From: JAUXFK01 sp034189035
Lineage (GTDB): Bacteria; Desulfobacterota; UBA8473
NCBI GenBank assembly: GCA_034189035.1
Contig: JAXHVA010000004.1
Span: 35,322 to 99,321 of the forward strand
Direction: 5' to 3'
Length of the DNA: 64,000 nucleotides
Numbering within the stretch: the first letter of the stretch is position 1; each line of letters starts with the position of its first letter. The notes under the pieces are model-generated. The model was not told the DNA's origin. It saw only the letters and a program-made list of their open reading frames with translations, and did no database searches. Position numbers and translations under genes: made by a program. Below, one piece after another: positions 34,540 through 43,214 of the stretch.

Positions 34540-34818
34540 ATGAACATGATAGTAGCATATGATATTGCAAACCCCAAGCGTCTCAAGAAAGTAGCAAATA
34601 TTATGCTTGATTACGGTATCCGTGTGCAAAAGTCCATATTCGAGGTGAGTGTAAATGAGAGAGTCTTTGCTGAAATGAAAACACGAGTGGAAGGGGTTAT
34701 CGTACCTGAGGATGATGGGGTGAAGTATTTTCCTGTTTGTGAGAAGTGCGCAGGCACAGTGGAGATCATCGGACAAGGGCAGTTTACTGACCCTGACCAG
34801 GAGTTTTATATATATTGA
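34540..34818 (+). CDS. cas2: Cas2 (second, tandem copy)
   Basis: 92 aa, beginning MNMIVAYDIANPKRLKKVAN with the conserved Asp8, and with the same late C-x2-C (CEKCAGTVEIIGQG). It is clearly different from the first copy, so this is an old pair, not a recent duplication. It directly precedes the array leader. Confidence 0.9.
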   Translation: MNMIVAYDIANPKRLKKVANIMLDYGIRVQKSIFEVSVNERVFAEMKTRVEGVIVPEDDGVKYFPVCEKCAGTVEIIGQGQFTDPDQEFYIY

Positions 34819-35055
34819 AAACGCAGATCTCAAGCTGGAGAGCATTTGATTTTGTAACAATTTGATATTACAGAGTTTTCCAGAAATGGGTATCTTTAGG
34901 TTTGCGGAGTTGATATTTATCTTGTAATTTCAAAAATTTATCCTCTATAACAATCAAAGAAAGGAGGGGAATAATGCCTAAAAGCGGTTTCTCAAAAGGA
35001 GGTTCGCGGAAAAGCCTGAACAAACCTTTATTTGTCGCATATTACAGAAACTGCT
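34819..35055 (+). promoter_or_regulatory. CRISPR leader
   Basis: 237 bp AT-rich sequence between cas2 and the first repeat, on the side where new spacers are expected, since repeats read GGGATTGCGAC at their 3' ends. Contains the small ORF described next and TAGGTTTGC near 34896, also seen in some spacers. Confidence 0.7.
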
Positions 35056-35066
35056 ATGAGAATTGA
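34974..35066 (+). CDS. Possible 30-aa leader ORF running into first repeat
   Basis: AGAAAGGAGGGGAATA sits ahead of ATG 34974; the frame reads MPKSGFSKGGSRKSLNKPLF and stops inside repeat 1 (35064-35066). Basic, no known family. The strong ribosome site is what makes it notable; it may only be chance. Confidence 0.35.
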   Translation: MPKSGFSKGGSRKSLNKPLFVAYYRNCYEN

Positions 35067-36033
35067 CCTGAATTAAGAAGGGATTGCGACTATAGTTGAG
35101 AGCCATTAGGTAAAAAAGATGTTAATGAGAATTGACCTGAATTAAGAAGGGATTGCGACTATATTCGTCCCTACCTTTGGCCCCGGCAGGGCGCCATGAG
35201 AATTGACCTGAATTAAGAAGGGATTGCGACTCTAGGTTTGCTCCTTTTAGGTTTGCTCCATAGAGGATGAGAATTGACCTGAATTAAGAAGGGATTGCGA
35301 CTCTAGGTTTGCTCCTTTTAGGTTTGCTCCATAGAGGATGAGAATTGACCTGAATTAAGAAGGGATTGCGACAAAAACTTTTCGCCTTCTTTTACCAACC
35401 ACACACCGATGAGAATTGACCTGAATTAAGAAGGGATTGCGACGGGCAAATAAAATATTTTATTGGCATGGTGTTGTCTCCATGAGAATTGACCTGAATT
35501 AAGAAGGGATTGCGACCCTTTTAGGATCCTCTCTATTTCTCCCAAGGAATCCTTGAACGATGAGAATTGACCTGAATTAAGAAGGGATTGCGACCATAGC
35601 AAGGAAGGGGAATTTCTTTGTAATTTTGAGACCCGCAATGAGAATTGACCTGAATTAAGAAGGGATTGCGACGCTTAATAGCCTTCTCTTGAGCTTCTTC
35701 AGTTGTGGCATGAGAATTGACCTGAATTAAGAAGGGATTGCGACGTTTGTTCTTCGTAGGTTTGCTCCTTCGAAGTCTATGAGAATTGACCTGAATTAAG
35801 AAGGGATTGCGACGCAAGGGAAGAGACAATAAATATTGTTCCCTCTTCTGGTATGAGAATTGACCTGAATTAAGAAGGGATTGCGACCATAGCAAGGAAG
35901 GGGAATTTCTTTGTAATTTTGAGACCCGCAATGAGAATTGACCTGAATTAAGAAGGGATTGCGACGGCCCTCTCTATACATTCTTTCAGCAACTAATGAT
36001 GAGAATTGACCTGAATTAAGAAGGGATTGCGAC
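35056..36033 (+). CRISPR. CRISPR array, 14 repeats x 35 bp, 13 spacers
   Basis: Repeats are 35 bp and identical: each starts ATGAGAATTGACCTG and ends AGAAGGGATTGCGAC, at 35056, 35125, 35196, 35267, 35338, 35409, 35482, 35560, 35638, 35710, 35779, 35853, 35931 and 35999. Spacers are 33-43 bp. Transcription is on the + strand with leader at the left, by the ATTGCGAC handle at the 3' end of repeats and the position of cas2. Spacers 3 and 4 are identical (36 bp), and spacers 8 and 12 are identical (43 bp). Spacers 3, 4 and 10 share TAGGTTTGCTCC. Subtype III-A from the adjacent csm genes. Confidence 0.98.
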
Positions 36034-36149
36034 CAATCGTAGTGCTCCGAAAAAACAGGGAACAATGGGGAGTTAAAGAATGGTTAATGGAGGAAGGAAA
36101 GATATTGAAAGGGTACAATTAAGGGGGGGGGCTCTCTGTTAAAATTGAG

Positions 36150-36182
36150 CCTTTTACCTTTTACCTTTTACCTTATACCTTA
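36150..36182 (+). repeat. Heptanucleotide array CCTTTTA x4
   Basis: CCTTTTA three times, then CCTTATA and CCTTA, starting just after the array's right flank. The minus-strand flavoprotein gene ends inside it, so its last codons (KVKGKR) are repeat-encoded. Confidence 0.7.
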
Positions 36183-37590
36183 AGTTACTTGCAGCTTCTC
36201 TTCCTGCGATCCGCCCAAATGCCAGACATTCACCTAGATTACCCGCGCCCTGGTAAAGCAGACCAAACAATGACCCCAGTTCTCCGGCGCTGTACAGGTT
36301 TGGAATCGGTTGGCCGTCAGGGTAAAGGACCTGTGCTTTTTGGTTTCTCTTTGGCCCACCTTGGGTATTGATCAGACAGGGCCAGAGATTCATTGCATAG
36401 TATGGGCCCGGCCCTATAGGGGAGAGCTTCTCTTTGGGACGGTTATAATCCTGATCCTCATCGATGGAACAGAAGTAATTATATTGGTTGACTGTCTTTT
36501 CTAAGACACATGGGGTGAGACCTATTTTCTTTGCGAGACCTGCGAGAGTCTGGTCTGAAACGATCCACCCGCGACTCATTTCTTGTGAATTGTCTTTTGA
36601 CCATCTATACTTATCATGATTGTTCCCTAAGGCACTGATAACAAGAGGGCCGGCTGCACAGGCAGTTTCATCAAAGATCATAAGGCAGGGGATACAAGGA
36701 TAATCGATCGTATTCGGATCAAATCGATCCACTATAAAATGATATGCATGGTGTTCTGCAAATTCCGAAGCAAAGCGCTTTCCATTCCTGTCAACATAAA
36801 TAAAGCGGTTGGAGGGTGGATGAGACATAAAGGCAGCATCAAAGTCAGGAGCTTTAAAACCCAACGATACAGATACACTCGATGTATGCCATAGATCTGC
36901 TCCGACGCGTTGTGCCATTTTGATACCATCACCTGTATTTCCGGAAGACCCAAAGCTGTAATATGGATACCCCTTCAGATAATTTACCTTCATCGATTCA
37001 TTATATTCAAAACCACCGCATGTTAGGATGACCCCGTTGATCGCTTTTACTGCCAGTTCCTTTTCTCCCTTTTGGATAGTGGCACCGATAACAGCCCCGC
37101 TTGCATCAGTAATCAGGTCTTTTGCTTTAGAATCTTTCCACAGATCAATCCAGCGTTTTTCCACTTGTTGTTTGAGTAAGCTCCAAAATGCATTTCCTTC
37201 TTTTGTTTTACCACCTATTATGATTCGCTTTTCTATTGCATCTGCACCGGGCAATAGAGGAAATGAGGCCCCTCCGTAAACATGGGTGCTTACTCCAAAG
37301 CCTTCCACCCAGTCCTTGTTTTTGTGACACTGTGTAACATAGACACGGAGGATATCAGAGCCTACAGTTGTACAAATAGAGTTGCAGAGATTCTCAAGAT
37401 ACAAAAGGCCCTTATCAATATCCGTAATGCTTAGGAACCCGCCGAGAGAGAGAGTTGTATTTCCCCCTCCCTTCTCCATTTTTTCTACAATCAATACCTT
37501 GGCCCCAAAATCGTGGGCAGTGATCGCAGCTGTAGCTCCGGCTCCGCCAAAACCGATGATCAGTACGCCTGTTTCCTCTTCCCAGTTCAT
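36154..37590 (-). CDS. FAD-dependent oxidoreductase (fumarate reductase/KsdD-like)
   Basis: 478-aa flavoprotein of the FAD_binding_2 (succinate dehydrogenase/fumarate reductase/3-ketosteroid-dehydrogenase) group. The N-terminal ADP-binding motif is VLIIGFGGAGATAAITAHD followed by EKMEKGGGNTTLSLGG, and the C-terminal GAGNLGECLAFGRIAGREAA is the second FAD-contact block. A central capping domain includes SHPPSNRFIYVDRNGKRFAS. There is no Cys-based flavin linkage visible. Substrate is unknown. Its 3' end lies in the heptad repeat at 36150, so the last six residues may be a recent addition. Single gene; GGAGGGTACGG precedes the ATG. Confidence 0.88.
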   Translation of the reverse strand: MNWEEETGVLIIGFGGAGATAAITAHDFGAKVLIVEKMEKGGGNTTLSLGGFLSITDIDKGLLYLENLCNSICTTVGSDILRVYVTQCHKNKDWVEGFGVSTHVYGGASFPLLPGADAIEKRIIIGGKTKEGNAFWSLLKQQVEKRWIDLWKDSKAKDLITDASGAVIGATIQKGEKELAVKAINGVILTCGGFEYNESMKVNYLKGYPYYSFGSSGNTGDGIKMAQRVGADLWHTSSVSVSLGFKAPDFDAAFMSHPPSNRFIYVDRNGKRFASEFAEHHAYHFIVDRFDPNTIDYPCIPCLMIFDETACAAGPLVISALGNNHDKYRWSKDNSQEMSRGWIVSDQTLAGLAKKIGLTPCVLEKTVNQYNYFCSIDEDQDYNRPKEKLSPIGPGPYYAMNLWPCLINTQGGPKRNQKAQVLYPDGQPIPNLYSAGELGSLFGLLYQGAGNLGECLAFGRIAGREAASNLRYKVKGKR

Positions 37591-37657
37591 CCGTACCCTC
37601 CTTGAAATGGGCTTGTCTGTATTGGTAATATTTTAATTAAAGCAGGGATGTTCTTTA

Positions 37658-37856
37658 CTGGCTGTTACCAAAAAAAATCCTTTGAACGGTCATCAAAAGA
37701 TTTTTTATTATACGTCTTGGTGAAAACGGAAGATGAGCGATTTCAAACATTTGAGCCCCATTGGGAGAGTTTTGAAATTGCCTGGAGAAAGCATTAGACG
37801 TATAAAAAAACGTTTTGGGTAAAGCGAAAAGAGATTTTTTTTTGGGCAACAGCCCC
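37658..37856. mobile_element. MITE-like 199-bp palindromic element between FAD gene and pckG
   Basis: The ends mirror each other: CTGGCTGTTACCAAAAAAAA at left, and GGGGCTGTTGCCCAAAAAAA as reverse complement at right. Further mirrored words occur inside (TATACGTCT with AGACGTATA; GATTTCAAA with TTTGAAATT). TTA on both sides (37655-37657, 37857-37859) could be a target duplication. It has no ORF that I credit; it would form a long hairpin, which could end transcription of pckG. Confidence 0.7.
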
Positions 37857-37911
37857 TTAAGATACGATTCAGTTGGTGGTTAGCAAATAAGATCCATTCT
37901 GGAAAATGATA

Positions 37912-39846
37912 TTACAGAAGATCGTCAGGCGTAATAATAGTCCCCTTTTTTTCTTTTAATGCGAGCAATTCATTTTTCTGCTCATCAAGGATTTCAAAAA
38001 GCCTTGCAGGAATATTTTTTTCTTTACTATATGCGTTTTGTTGAAGTGCAATCCTGTCTAAAATATTATCAACATATAAAGAAAACTGTTTGATATATAG
38101 CCCTTTTTCATACTCTTTGTCAATTATTGATTTAAAAATTACCTTGAGATCCGCATACAAAGGGAGATACCCAATGGGGGTTTCAATTGCGCCGACTTCT
38201 TTGTGGAATCTCCTTTCAAGCCATCCAAGCCAGACCTTCACATCTTTTTTTTCACCGAGGAGTTTATTCGATTCTCCACCACGGGATGCATGAGTGAGAA
38301 AGTAATTGAGTCCGGCCATGATAGGCTGTTTGTCAGGCGTAATCTTTTCATTGCCAAAGAATTTGAACTGGGCATCCATATAATCGCCCAATGCTCCTGG
38401 AATAAATGGGGCATTGGCCCAAGGTGCACGCTTTACTCCGGTTACACCTACTTCTGTGGCTGTTGCTGCGGATACGATGGATGCGCCGATTACGACACCA
38501 TAATCGGAGTTTTTTGCGATCCATACAGGGGGCATTGTGTCCGAATCCCTTCCGCTGTATGTAATGACACTGGTCTCAATCCCTTGAGGGTCTTCTGACC
38601 TTTCAGAATAATTTGCAAGTGCTTTTGCAACCAGTGTTACCCTTGCATTGGGATGGGAGATCGGGATTTTTTTTCCGTTTCCATCCACCATACCTTTCTT
38701 CCATTGACCCTGAAAATTCTTCCCTTCAAGCGTTGATTCCTCTCCATTTCCATTCCAGTGAGGCACACCATCTGAATCGACAAGAACATTGGACCAGATC
38801 ACCTCGGTTCCGGGTTTTCTCAAAAGCTCCATGAGTTTGGGATCTCCTTCCCAGTTCACATCTTCGACAATTCCGAAGATTCCTGATTCCGGGTTTATAG
38901 ATCTGACGACACCGTTTTCATCGATCCACATCTGGGCAAGGTCATCACCGATAAAATGGTTGCCGACCATTGCTGTAGTGGTTTTGCCGCAGCCGCTGGG
39001 AGCAGCACCGGCAAACCATGTGATTCGTGCGTTCGGCCCTTCTATGCCTGTAATGAACATGTGCTCACAGAGCTCATTGCCTCTGTTTTCATAGACAGCC
39101 CTGTCTACTGAAAATCTGTGATTCCCCTTTTTCAAAAGGAGTGTATTGCCTGCATATGTACAGTTCATGCTGTATGTCGTCTGGTAATTGCGGTCCATGT
39201 AGATTCTTGCATTGGCGAGGTCCTCGGGCCTGTTTTTTCCTTGGGAATGTATATTGGTATAAAAATAACCCAACCGCTTGACTTCTCTGTCGAATTCTGA
39301 AAAGCAATTTCTGTAAAGCAGTTCGGCGCTGTGTGAAACATAGAAAGAACTGCTCATTTCGATTGCAGGATTTGCAACGGGTGATCCGATCGGCCCTCGC
39401 ATATAGAAGCCGATGATCATTGTCATCCCCTTCATGATGCCTGTCATCTTTCTTGTAATATCTTCAATCGCCTCTTTCCTATCGAACCTGTTCGCCAGTG
39501 AACTGATCTCCTCATCCGGTTCAGCTATATAAAAGGTGCGATCCACAATTCGTCCCTGTTCCTCTTTCAGATCATAATGGATCGTATGGTCTTTCATGGC
39601 CAAAGGAGCCTCTTCCCCATTTTTTAAGGAACTCTCTTTGATAAAGAGCTTATCCTCTTGAGATCCATTGTTAATGAAGATTGAATCCGGATCGCACATG
39701 TTCACAGCATTTGCGATCTTTAATACGGCATTTTCCGTCTTGATTTCCCTGATCTTAGATATATTGTCTTCATCCATTTTATTCTCTAAAAAAAGGATCG
39801 CTTCTTCACGTGTAGATATTTCTCCTTGTATTCTTTTTGCTTCCAT
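37912..39846 (-). CDS. pckG: Phosphoenolpyruvate carboxykinase (GTP)
   Basis: 644-aa GTP-type PEP carboxykinase, the normal length is about 600-640. Reaction: oxaloacetate + GTP to PEP + CO2 + GDP. FAGAAPSGCGKTTTAMVG (P-loop with the reactive Cys) near residue 282, the metal/active site block GFYMRGPIGSPVANPAIEMS near residue 146, and GRDSDTMPPVWIAKNSDYGV are visible. Single gene with a 296-bp upstream gap that shows no other feature. It allows gluconeogenesis from oxaloacetate formed from propionate or acetate, fitting a carboxylic-acid lifestyle. Confidence 0.95.
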   Translation of the reverse strand: MEAKRIQGEISTREEAILFLENKMDEDNISKIREIKTENAVLKIANAVNMCDPDSIFINNGSQEDKLFIKESSLKNGEEAPLAMKDHTIHYDLKEEQGRIVDRTFYIAEPDEEISSLANRFDRKEAIEDITRKMTGIMKGMTMIIGFYMRGPIGSPVANPAIEMSSSFYVSHSAELLYRNCFSEFDREVKRLGYFYTNIHSQGKNRPEDLANARIYMDRNYQTTYSMNCTYAGNTLLLKKGNHRFSVDRAVYENRGNELCEHMFITGIEGPNARITWFAGAAPSGCGKTTTAMVGNHFIGDDLAQMWIDENGVVRSINPESGIFGIVEDVNWEGDPKLMELLRKPGTEVIWSNVLVDSDGVPHWNGNGEESTLEGKNFQGQWKKGMVDGNGKKIPISHPNARVTLVAKALANYSERSEDPQGIETSVITYSGRDSDTMPPVWIAKNSDYGVVIGASIVSAATATEVGVTGVKRAPWANAPFIPGALGDYMDAQFKFFGNEKITPDKQPIMAGLNYFLTHASRGGESNKLLGEKKDVKVWLGWLERRFHKEVGAIETPIGYLPLYADLKVIFKSIIDKEYEKGLYIKQFSLYVDNILDRIALQQNAYSKEKNIPARLFEILDEQKNELLALKEKKGTIITPDDLL

Positions 39847-40142
39847 TCTTTTATTTCACCTTTTTAGTAGATTTGTGATTCATGTTCCGCAGAAACCTTT
39901 GAACTCTATTTTCATCAACACCGATCCTTTTCTTTTTCAGATATGCTGAATGCATAAAGATAGAAAAAGGTGCCAATGCAACTATTTACCTGATTTTGTT
40001 GATGGATTTTAGAAAGGGCTGAATGAATTTTTATAAATTTTTTATTATAGTTTAAATAACGGCAATTGTCAAAACAAAAAGGAAGAAGACTTCGAAAGAG
40101 AAGGGAGCACCAAATATGAGGGCTATGGTTTGATAGATGATT

Positions 40143-41711
40143 TCATCTGTGCTCTTTTCGAAGCAGATCATTGATTGTTTTTACAGGGTTGAAAGTGATC
40201 AGAGGCACTTCAATAAATACAGTATTCCAATCAGACATTGCTCCGTTCCAAAGCCCGGGTAGCTCAATGGCCTTCAAATCCCGACCTTCTTTCGACTTCA
40301 TTGAGATCAGCATAGCCTCTGGGTCAACAAAGCGCTTCAGTTCAAAGGGCTTCCCTTGCCAATCATGTACTCCGCAGACCATATCTACAGGGTTAAAATG
40401 GGTGGATGAATCCAATATTCTTTGCTGTTCCTCTGATTCTGGATCGACTTGGGCTTTTTCTACGATCTGAACAGAGAGTCCCCCATCCCTTGAAGTGACC
40501 CAGAAAGGCCCACCTCCCGGCTCACCCACGTTTTGAACCATCGCACAAACCCGTATTGGACGATTCAGTTTTTTTATAAGATATTCTCGCTTTGTCTGAG
40601 CCGAAATAGACTCTTTCGATACAGGAAACAAAGCGCCCAGTTCTGTTTTAGCAAAGTCCAAGGCCTCGTTGAAGAGGGCTTCATCATCCGATCTTCTTTG
40701 AAATTGTTCAAGATAGGAAAAGATCTTCTCTTGTGTCCTTATTAGGTAACCGCCGAGTACTTTTTCCCATTCAAGCGTATGCCCTTTTAGCCTGTCGGGA
40801 ACCACATTGTCGATATTCTTGATGAAGATGATATTCCCTTGTGCCCTGTTCAGATTTTCGATCAATGCGCCATGACCACCTGGCCTGAAGAGAATGCTTC
40901 CATCGTTTAACCTGAAAGGTCTGTTCTTCATATCCACTGCAAGAGTATCTGTGGATCTTTCTTGGAAAGAAAAATCCACTTTATATCTGACACCATAATT
41001 CCTTTCATAACGGGGACCAATCGATTCTATAAGGGATTCAAACTTTTCTATATAGTGGGGAGAAACAGTAAAATGGAGAGAACAGGTTCCGTTTTGGTCT
41101 TTAATATACCCTGTAGCCTCAACCAGATGCTCCTCAAATGCAGTTCTGACAGTGTCGTTATACTTGTGGAAGATGAGCAACCCCTTTGGCATTTGCGAAT
41201 AGTTGAGACCTTTTTCAGTGAGCAGGGAGCTGATAATATCTTTGAACTGTCCTTTTTCTATGAGACCATCGGCATTCAGGCCGTCTTTTTTCATTACTGA
41301 TTTTAGTGTTTCATAAAATGCAAAGTCTCTGATACCATCCATGAATGAAATCATCTGAATACTGTCTTTGTCTTTTTTCTCTGCCTTATAGAGGATCGAC
41401 TTTCTTTCGATCACATCGTATTTTTTGTTAAAAGAGAGCAATGTTTTGAACATCCTGCTCGCAGCCCCTGATGCAGGCACAAATTTTAAAAGCCTCTTTT
41501 TTTTGGCAGTTTTGTTATAAAGGGAGATCAGCTTCCCTGCTTCATCATTCGATAGGGATTGAATGCCATCTCCAACAGTGCAGGGTCGATTAAGTTTCAG
41601 GTAGGGGACTCCTCTTTTAAAGGTCTCTATCTGATGGGAAACCTCCTTAAGTGATTTGCCAAGGGCTTCGATCTGTTTTTTATCCGTATCTGTAAAGAGA
41701 CTTTCTTCCAT
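40143..41711 (-). CDS. DUF4301 family protein
   Basis: 522-aa protein of the uncharacterised DUF4301 family, which is found next to nucleotide-sugar genes. KLNRPCTVGDGIQ near the N terminus, KFVPASGAASRMFKTLLSF near residue 85, FRPGGHGALIENLNR near residue 280 and the C-terminal LPGLWNGAMSDWNTVFIEVP are conserved blocks; its layout resembles sugar-nucleotidyltransferases. The open frame starts at 41756, overlapping rfbC by 4 bp, but GGTGGAGGAAG precedes ATG 41711 and the family start fits there. Last gene of the rfb operon, so a role in surface sugar supply is likely but unproven. Confidence 0.85.
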   Translation of the reverse strand: MEESLFTDTDKKQIEALGKSLKEVSHQIETFKRGVPYLKLNRPCTVGDGIQSLSNDEAGKLISLYNKTAKKKRLLKFVPASGAASRMFKTLLSFNKKYDVIERKSILYKAEKKDKDSIQMISFMDGIRDFAFYETLKSVMKKDGLNADGLIEKGQFKDIISSLLTEKGLNYSQMPKGLLIFHKYNDTVRTAFEEHLVEATGYIKDQNGTCSLHFTVSPHYIEKFESLIESIGPRYERNYGVRYKVDFSFQERSTDTLAVDMKNRPFRLNDGSILFRPGGHGALIENLNRAQGNIIFIKNIDNVVPDRLKGHTLEWEKVLGGYLIRTQEKIFSYLEQFQRRSDDEALFNEALDFAKTELGALFPVSKESISAQTKREYLIKKLNRPIRVCAMVQNVGEPGGGPFWVTSRDGGLSVQIVEKAQVDPESEEQQRILDSSTHFNPVDMVCGVHDWQGKPFELKRFVDPEAMLISMKSKEGRDLKAIELPGLWNGAMSDWNTVFIEVPLITFNPVKTINDLLRKEHR

Positions 41712-41752
41712 CTTCCTCCACCTCTTTCCATTAGAGAATATATGGTTTCTTG

Positions 41753-42316
41753 TCACTTCTTATAGACTGGGAGATGCTCTTTTGGGATCTTGCTTAATTT
41801 CGGATTTGTGCTGTCCTTTTCTGAGAGAATAGGGTTTTTGATAGGCCAAGCGATTTGAATAGAAGGGTCAGACCATAAAATGCCGTATTCATCGCCTGGA
41901 GCGTAAAAGTCAGTGTTCTTGTAAATGACATCCGCTGTATTGCTCAAGACACAGTAACCGTGTGCAAAGCCCTGTGGGATAAAGAGCTGACGTCTGTTTT
42001 CCTCTGATAGAATGCCTCCGCTCCATTTCCCAAATGTGGACGATCCGCGCCGTATATCGATTGCAACATCGAAGATCTCCCCTTTTATTACATAGACTAG
42101 TTTTCCCTGGGGATTTTGCAGCTGATAGTGAAGCCCTCTTAATACGTTCTTTTTTGAGTGGGCATGATTGTCCTGTACAAAGGGCTTGAGGATCCCTGCC
42201 TTCGAATATTTATTCAAGTGATAGGTTTCCATAAAAAAGCCCCGATGATCTTGAAGAATATCAGGCTCAATCATGATCACTTCCGAAAGGGCATTCTGTT
42301 TAAACTTCAATTCCAT
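41753..42316 (-). CDS. rfbC: dTDP-4-dehydrorhamnose 3,5-epimerase
   Basis: 187 aa, normal length. It converts dTDP-4-dehydro-6-deoxyglucose to the L-lyxo form. Cupin signature: PDILQDHRGFFMETYHLNKY, FVQDNHAHSKKNVLRGLHYQ (catalytic His), then GEIFDVAIDIRRGSSTFGKW and FIPQGFAHGYCVLS. The ATG at 42316 gives the standard start MELKFKQNALSEVIMIEP; it overlaps the rfbA end by 17 bp. Confidence 0.95.
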   Translation of the reverse strand: MELKFKQNALSEVIMIEPDILQDHRGFFMETYHLNKYSKAGILKPFVQDNHAHSKKNVLRGLHYQLQNPQGKLVYVIKGEIFDVAIDIRRGSSTFGKWSGGILSEENRRQLFIPQGFAHGYCVLSNTADVIYKNTDFYAPGDEYGILWSDPSIQIAWPIKNPILSEKDSTNPKLSKIPKEHLPVYKK

Positions 42317-43196
42317 TCGATTCTTCCTCGCCTTCTGAAACGATCTCCATAAGGTATTTCCCGTATTCATTATTTATCATTTCTTTGGCAGTATCTTTAA
42401 GCTGTTTTTTTGTAATATATCCTTTTCTATAGGCAATTTCTTCAATACAGGCGACCTTGAGTCCCTGTCTTTCTTGAATTGCACGCACAAAGTTGATCGC
42501 GTGTGCCAATGATTCGTATGTACCGGTATCGAGCCAGGCAAATCCTCTACCAAAAAGCTCCACTTTAAGCAGACCGCGCCTAAGATATTCGAGATTGACA
42601 TCCGTAATCTCAAGTTCACCGCGTGCTGATGGCGTGAGGTTTTCGGCAATTTTCACCACATTATTGTCATAGAAATACAATCCTGGCACTGCATATCTCG
42701 ATTTAGACGTAACAGGTTTCTCTATCACTTCGGTGACAGTACCATCCACGTCAAATTCGACAACACCATAACGCGTTGGATCATGGACGCGATACCCGAA
42801 TATCAAACCGCCTCTTTTTATATATGCACACCGTTGGAGCAACTCAGGAAGACCGTGTCCGTAAAAGATATTGTCACCCAGAACAAGACAGACCATCTCT
42901 TTTTTGATAAATTCCTTTCCAATAATGAATGCCTGTGCCAGACCTTCAGGCCGTGGCTGTATCTCGTATGAAAATGACAGGCCGTATCTTGAACCGTCAC
43001 CGAGTAAGTCCTCGAATCTGTTGATGTCTTCAGGGGTTGAAATAATCAGAATCTCTCGAATCCCTGCAAACATCAGCACAGAGAGTGGATAGTAAATCAT
43101 CGGTTTATCATAAACAGGTATAAGCTGCTTGCTGATAACTCTTGTAATCGGGTACAGTCGAGACCCAGAACCCCCTGCCAATATAATTCCTTTCAT
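42300..43196 (-). CDS. rfbA: Glucose-1-phosphate thymidylyltransferase
   Basis: 298 aa; makes dTDP-glucose from glucose-1-phosphate and dTTP. MKGIILAGGSGSRLYPITRV is the nucleotide-binding start, with KQLIPVYDKPMIYYPLSVLM, the Asp-containing LGDNIFYGHG, and EKPVTSKSRYAVPGLYFYD all present. Placed between rfbB and rfbC in the operon, 18 bp after rfbB. Confidence 0.96.
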   Translation of the reverse strand: MKGIILAGGSGSRLYPITRVISKQLIPVYDKPMIYYPLSVLMFAGIREILIISTPEDINRFEDLLGDGSRYGLSFSYEIQPRPEGLAQAFIIGKEFIKKEMVCLVLGDNIFYGHGLPELLQRCAYIKRGGLIFGYRVHDPTRYGVVEFDVDGTVTEVIEKPVTSKSRYAVPGLYFYDNNVVKIAENLTPSARGELEITDVNLEYLRRGLLKVELFGRGFAWLDTGTYESLAHAINFVRAIQERQGLKVACIEEIAYRKGYITKKQLKDTAKEMINNEYGKYLMEIVSEGEEESNGIEV

Positions 43197-43214
43197 TTTC
43201 TTATCCTTGCCAGC

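Noticed and set aside
35426..36065. Minus-strand ORFs of 70-132 codons across the CRISPR array
   Set aside because: They are translations of the repeat (recurring RRNPFLIQVNSH) and are not genes.
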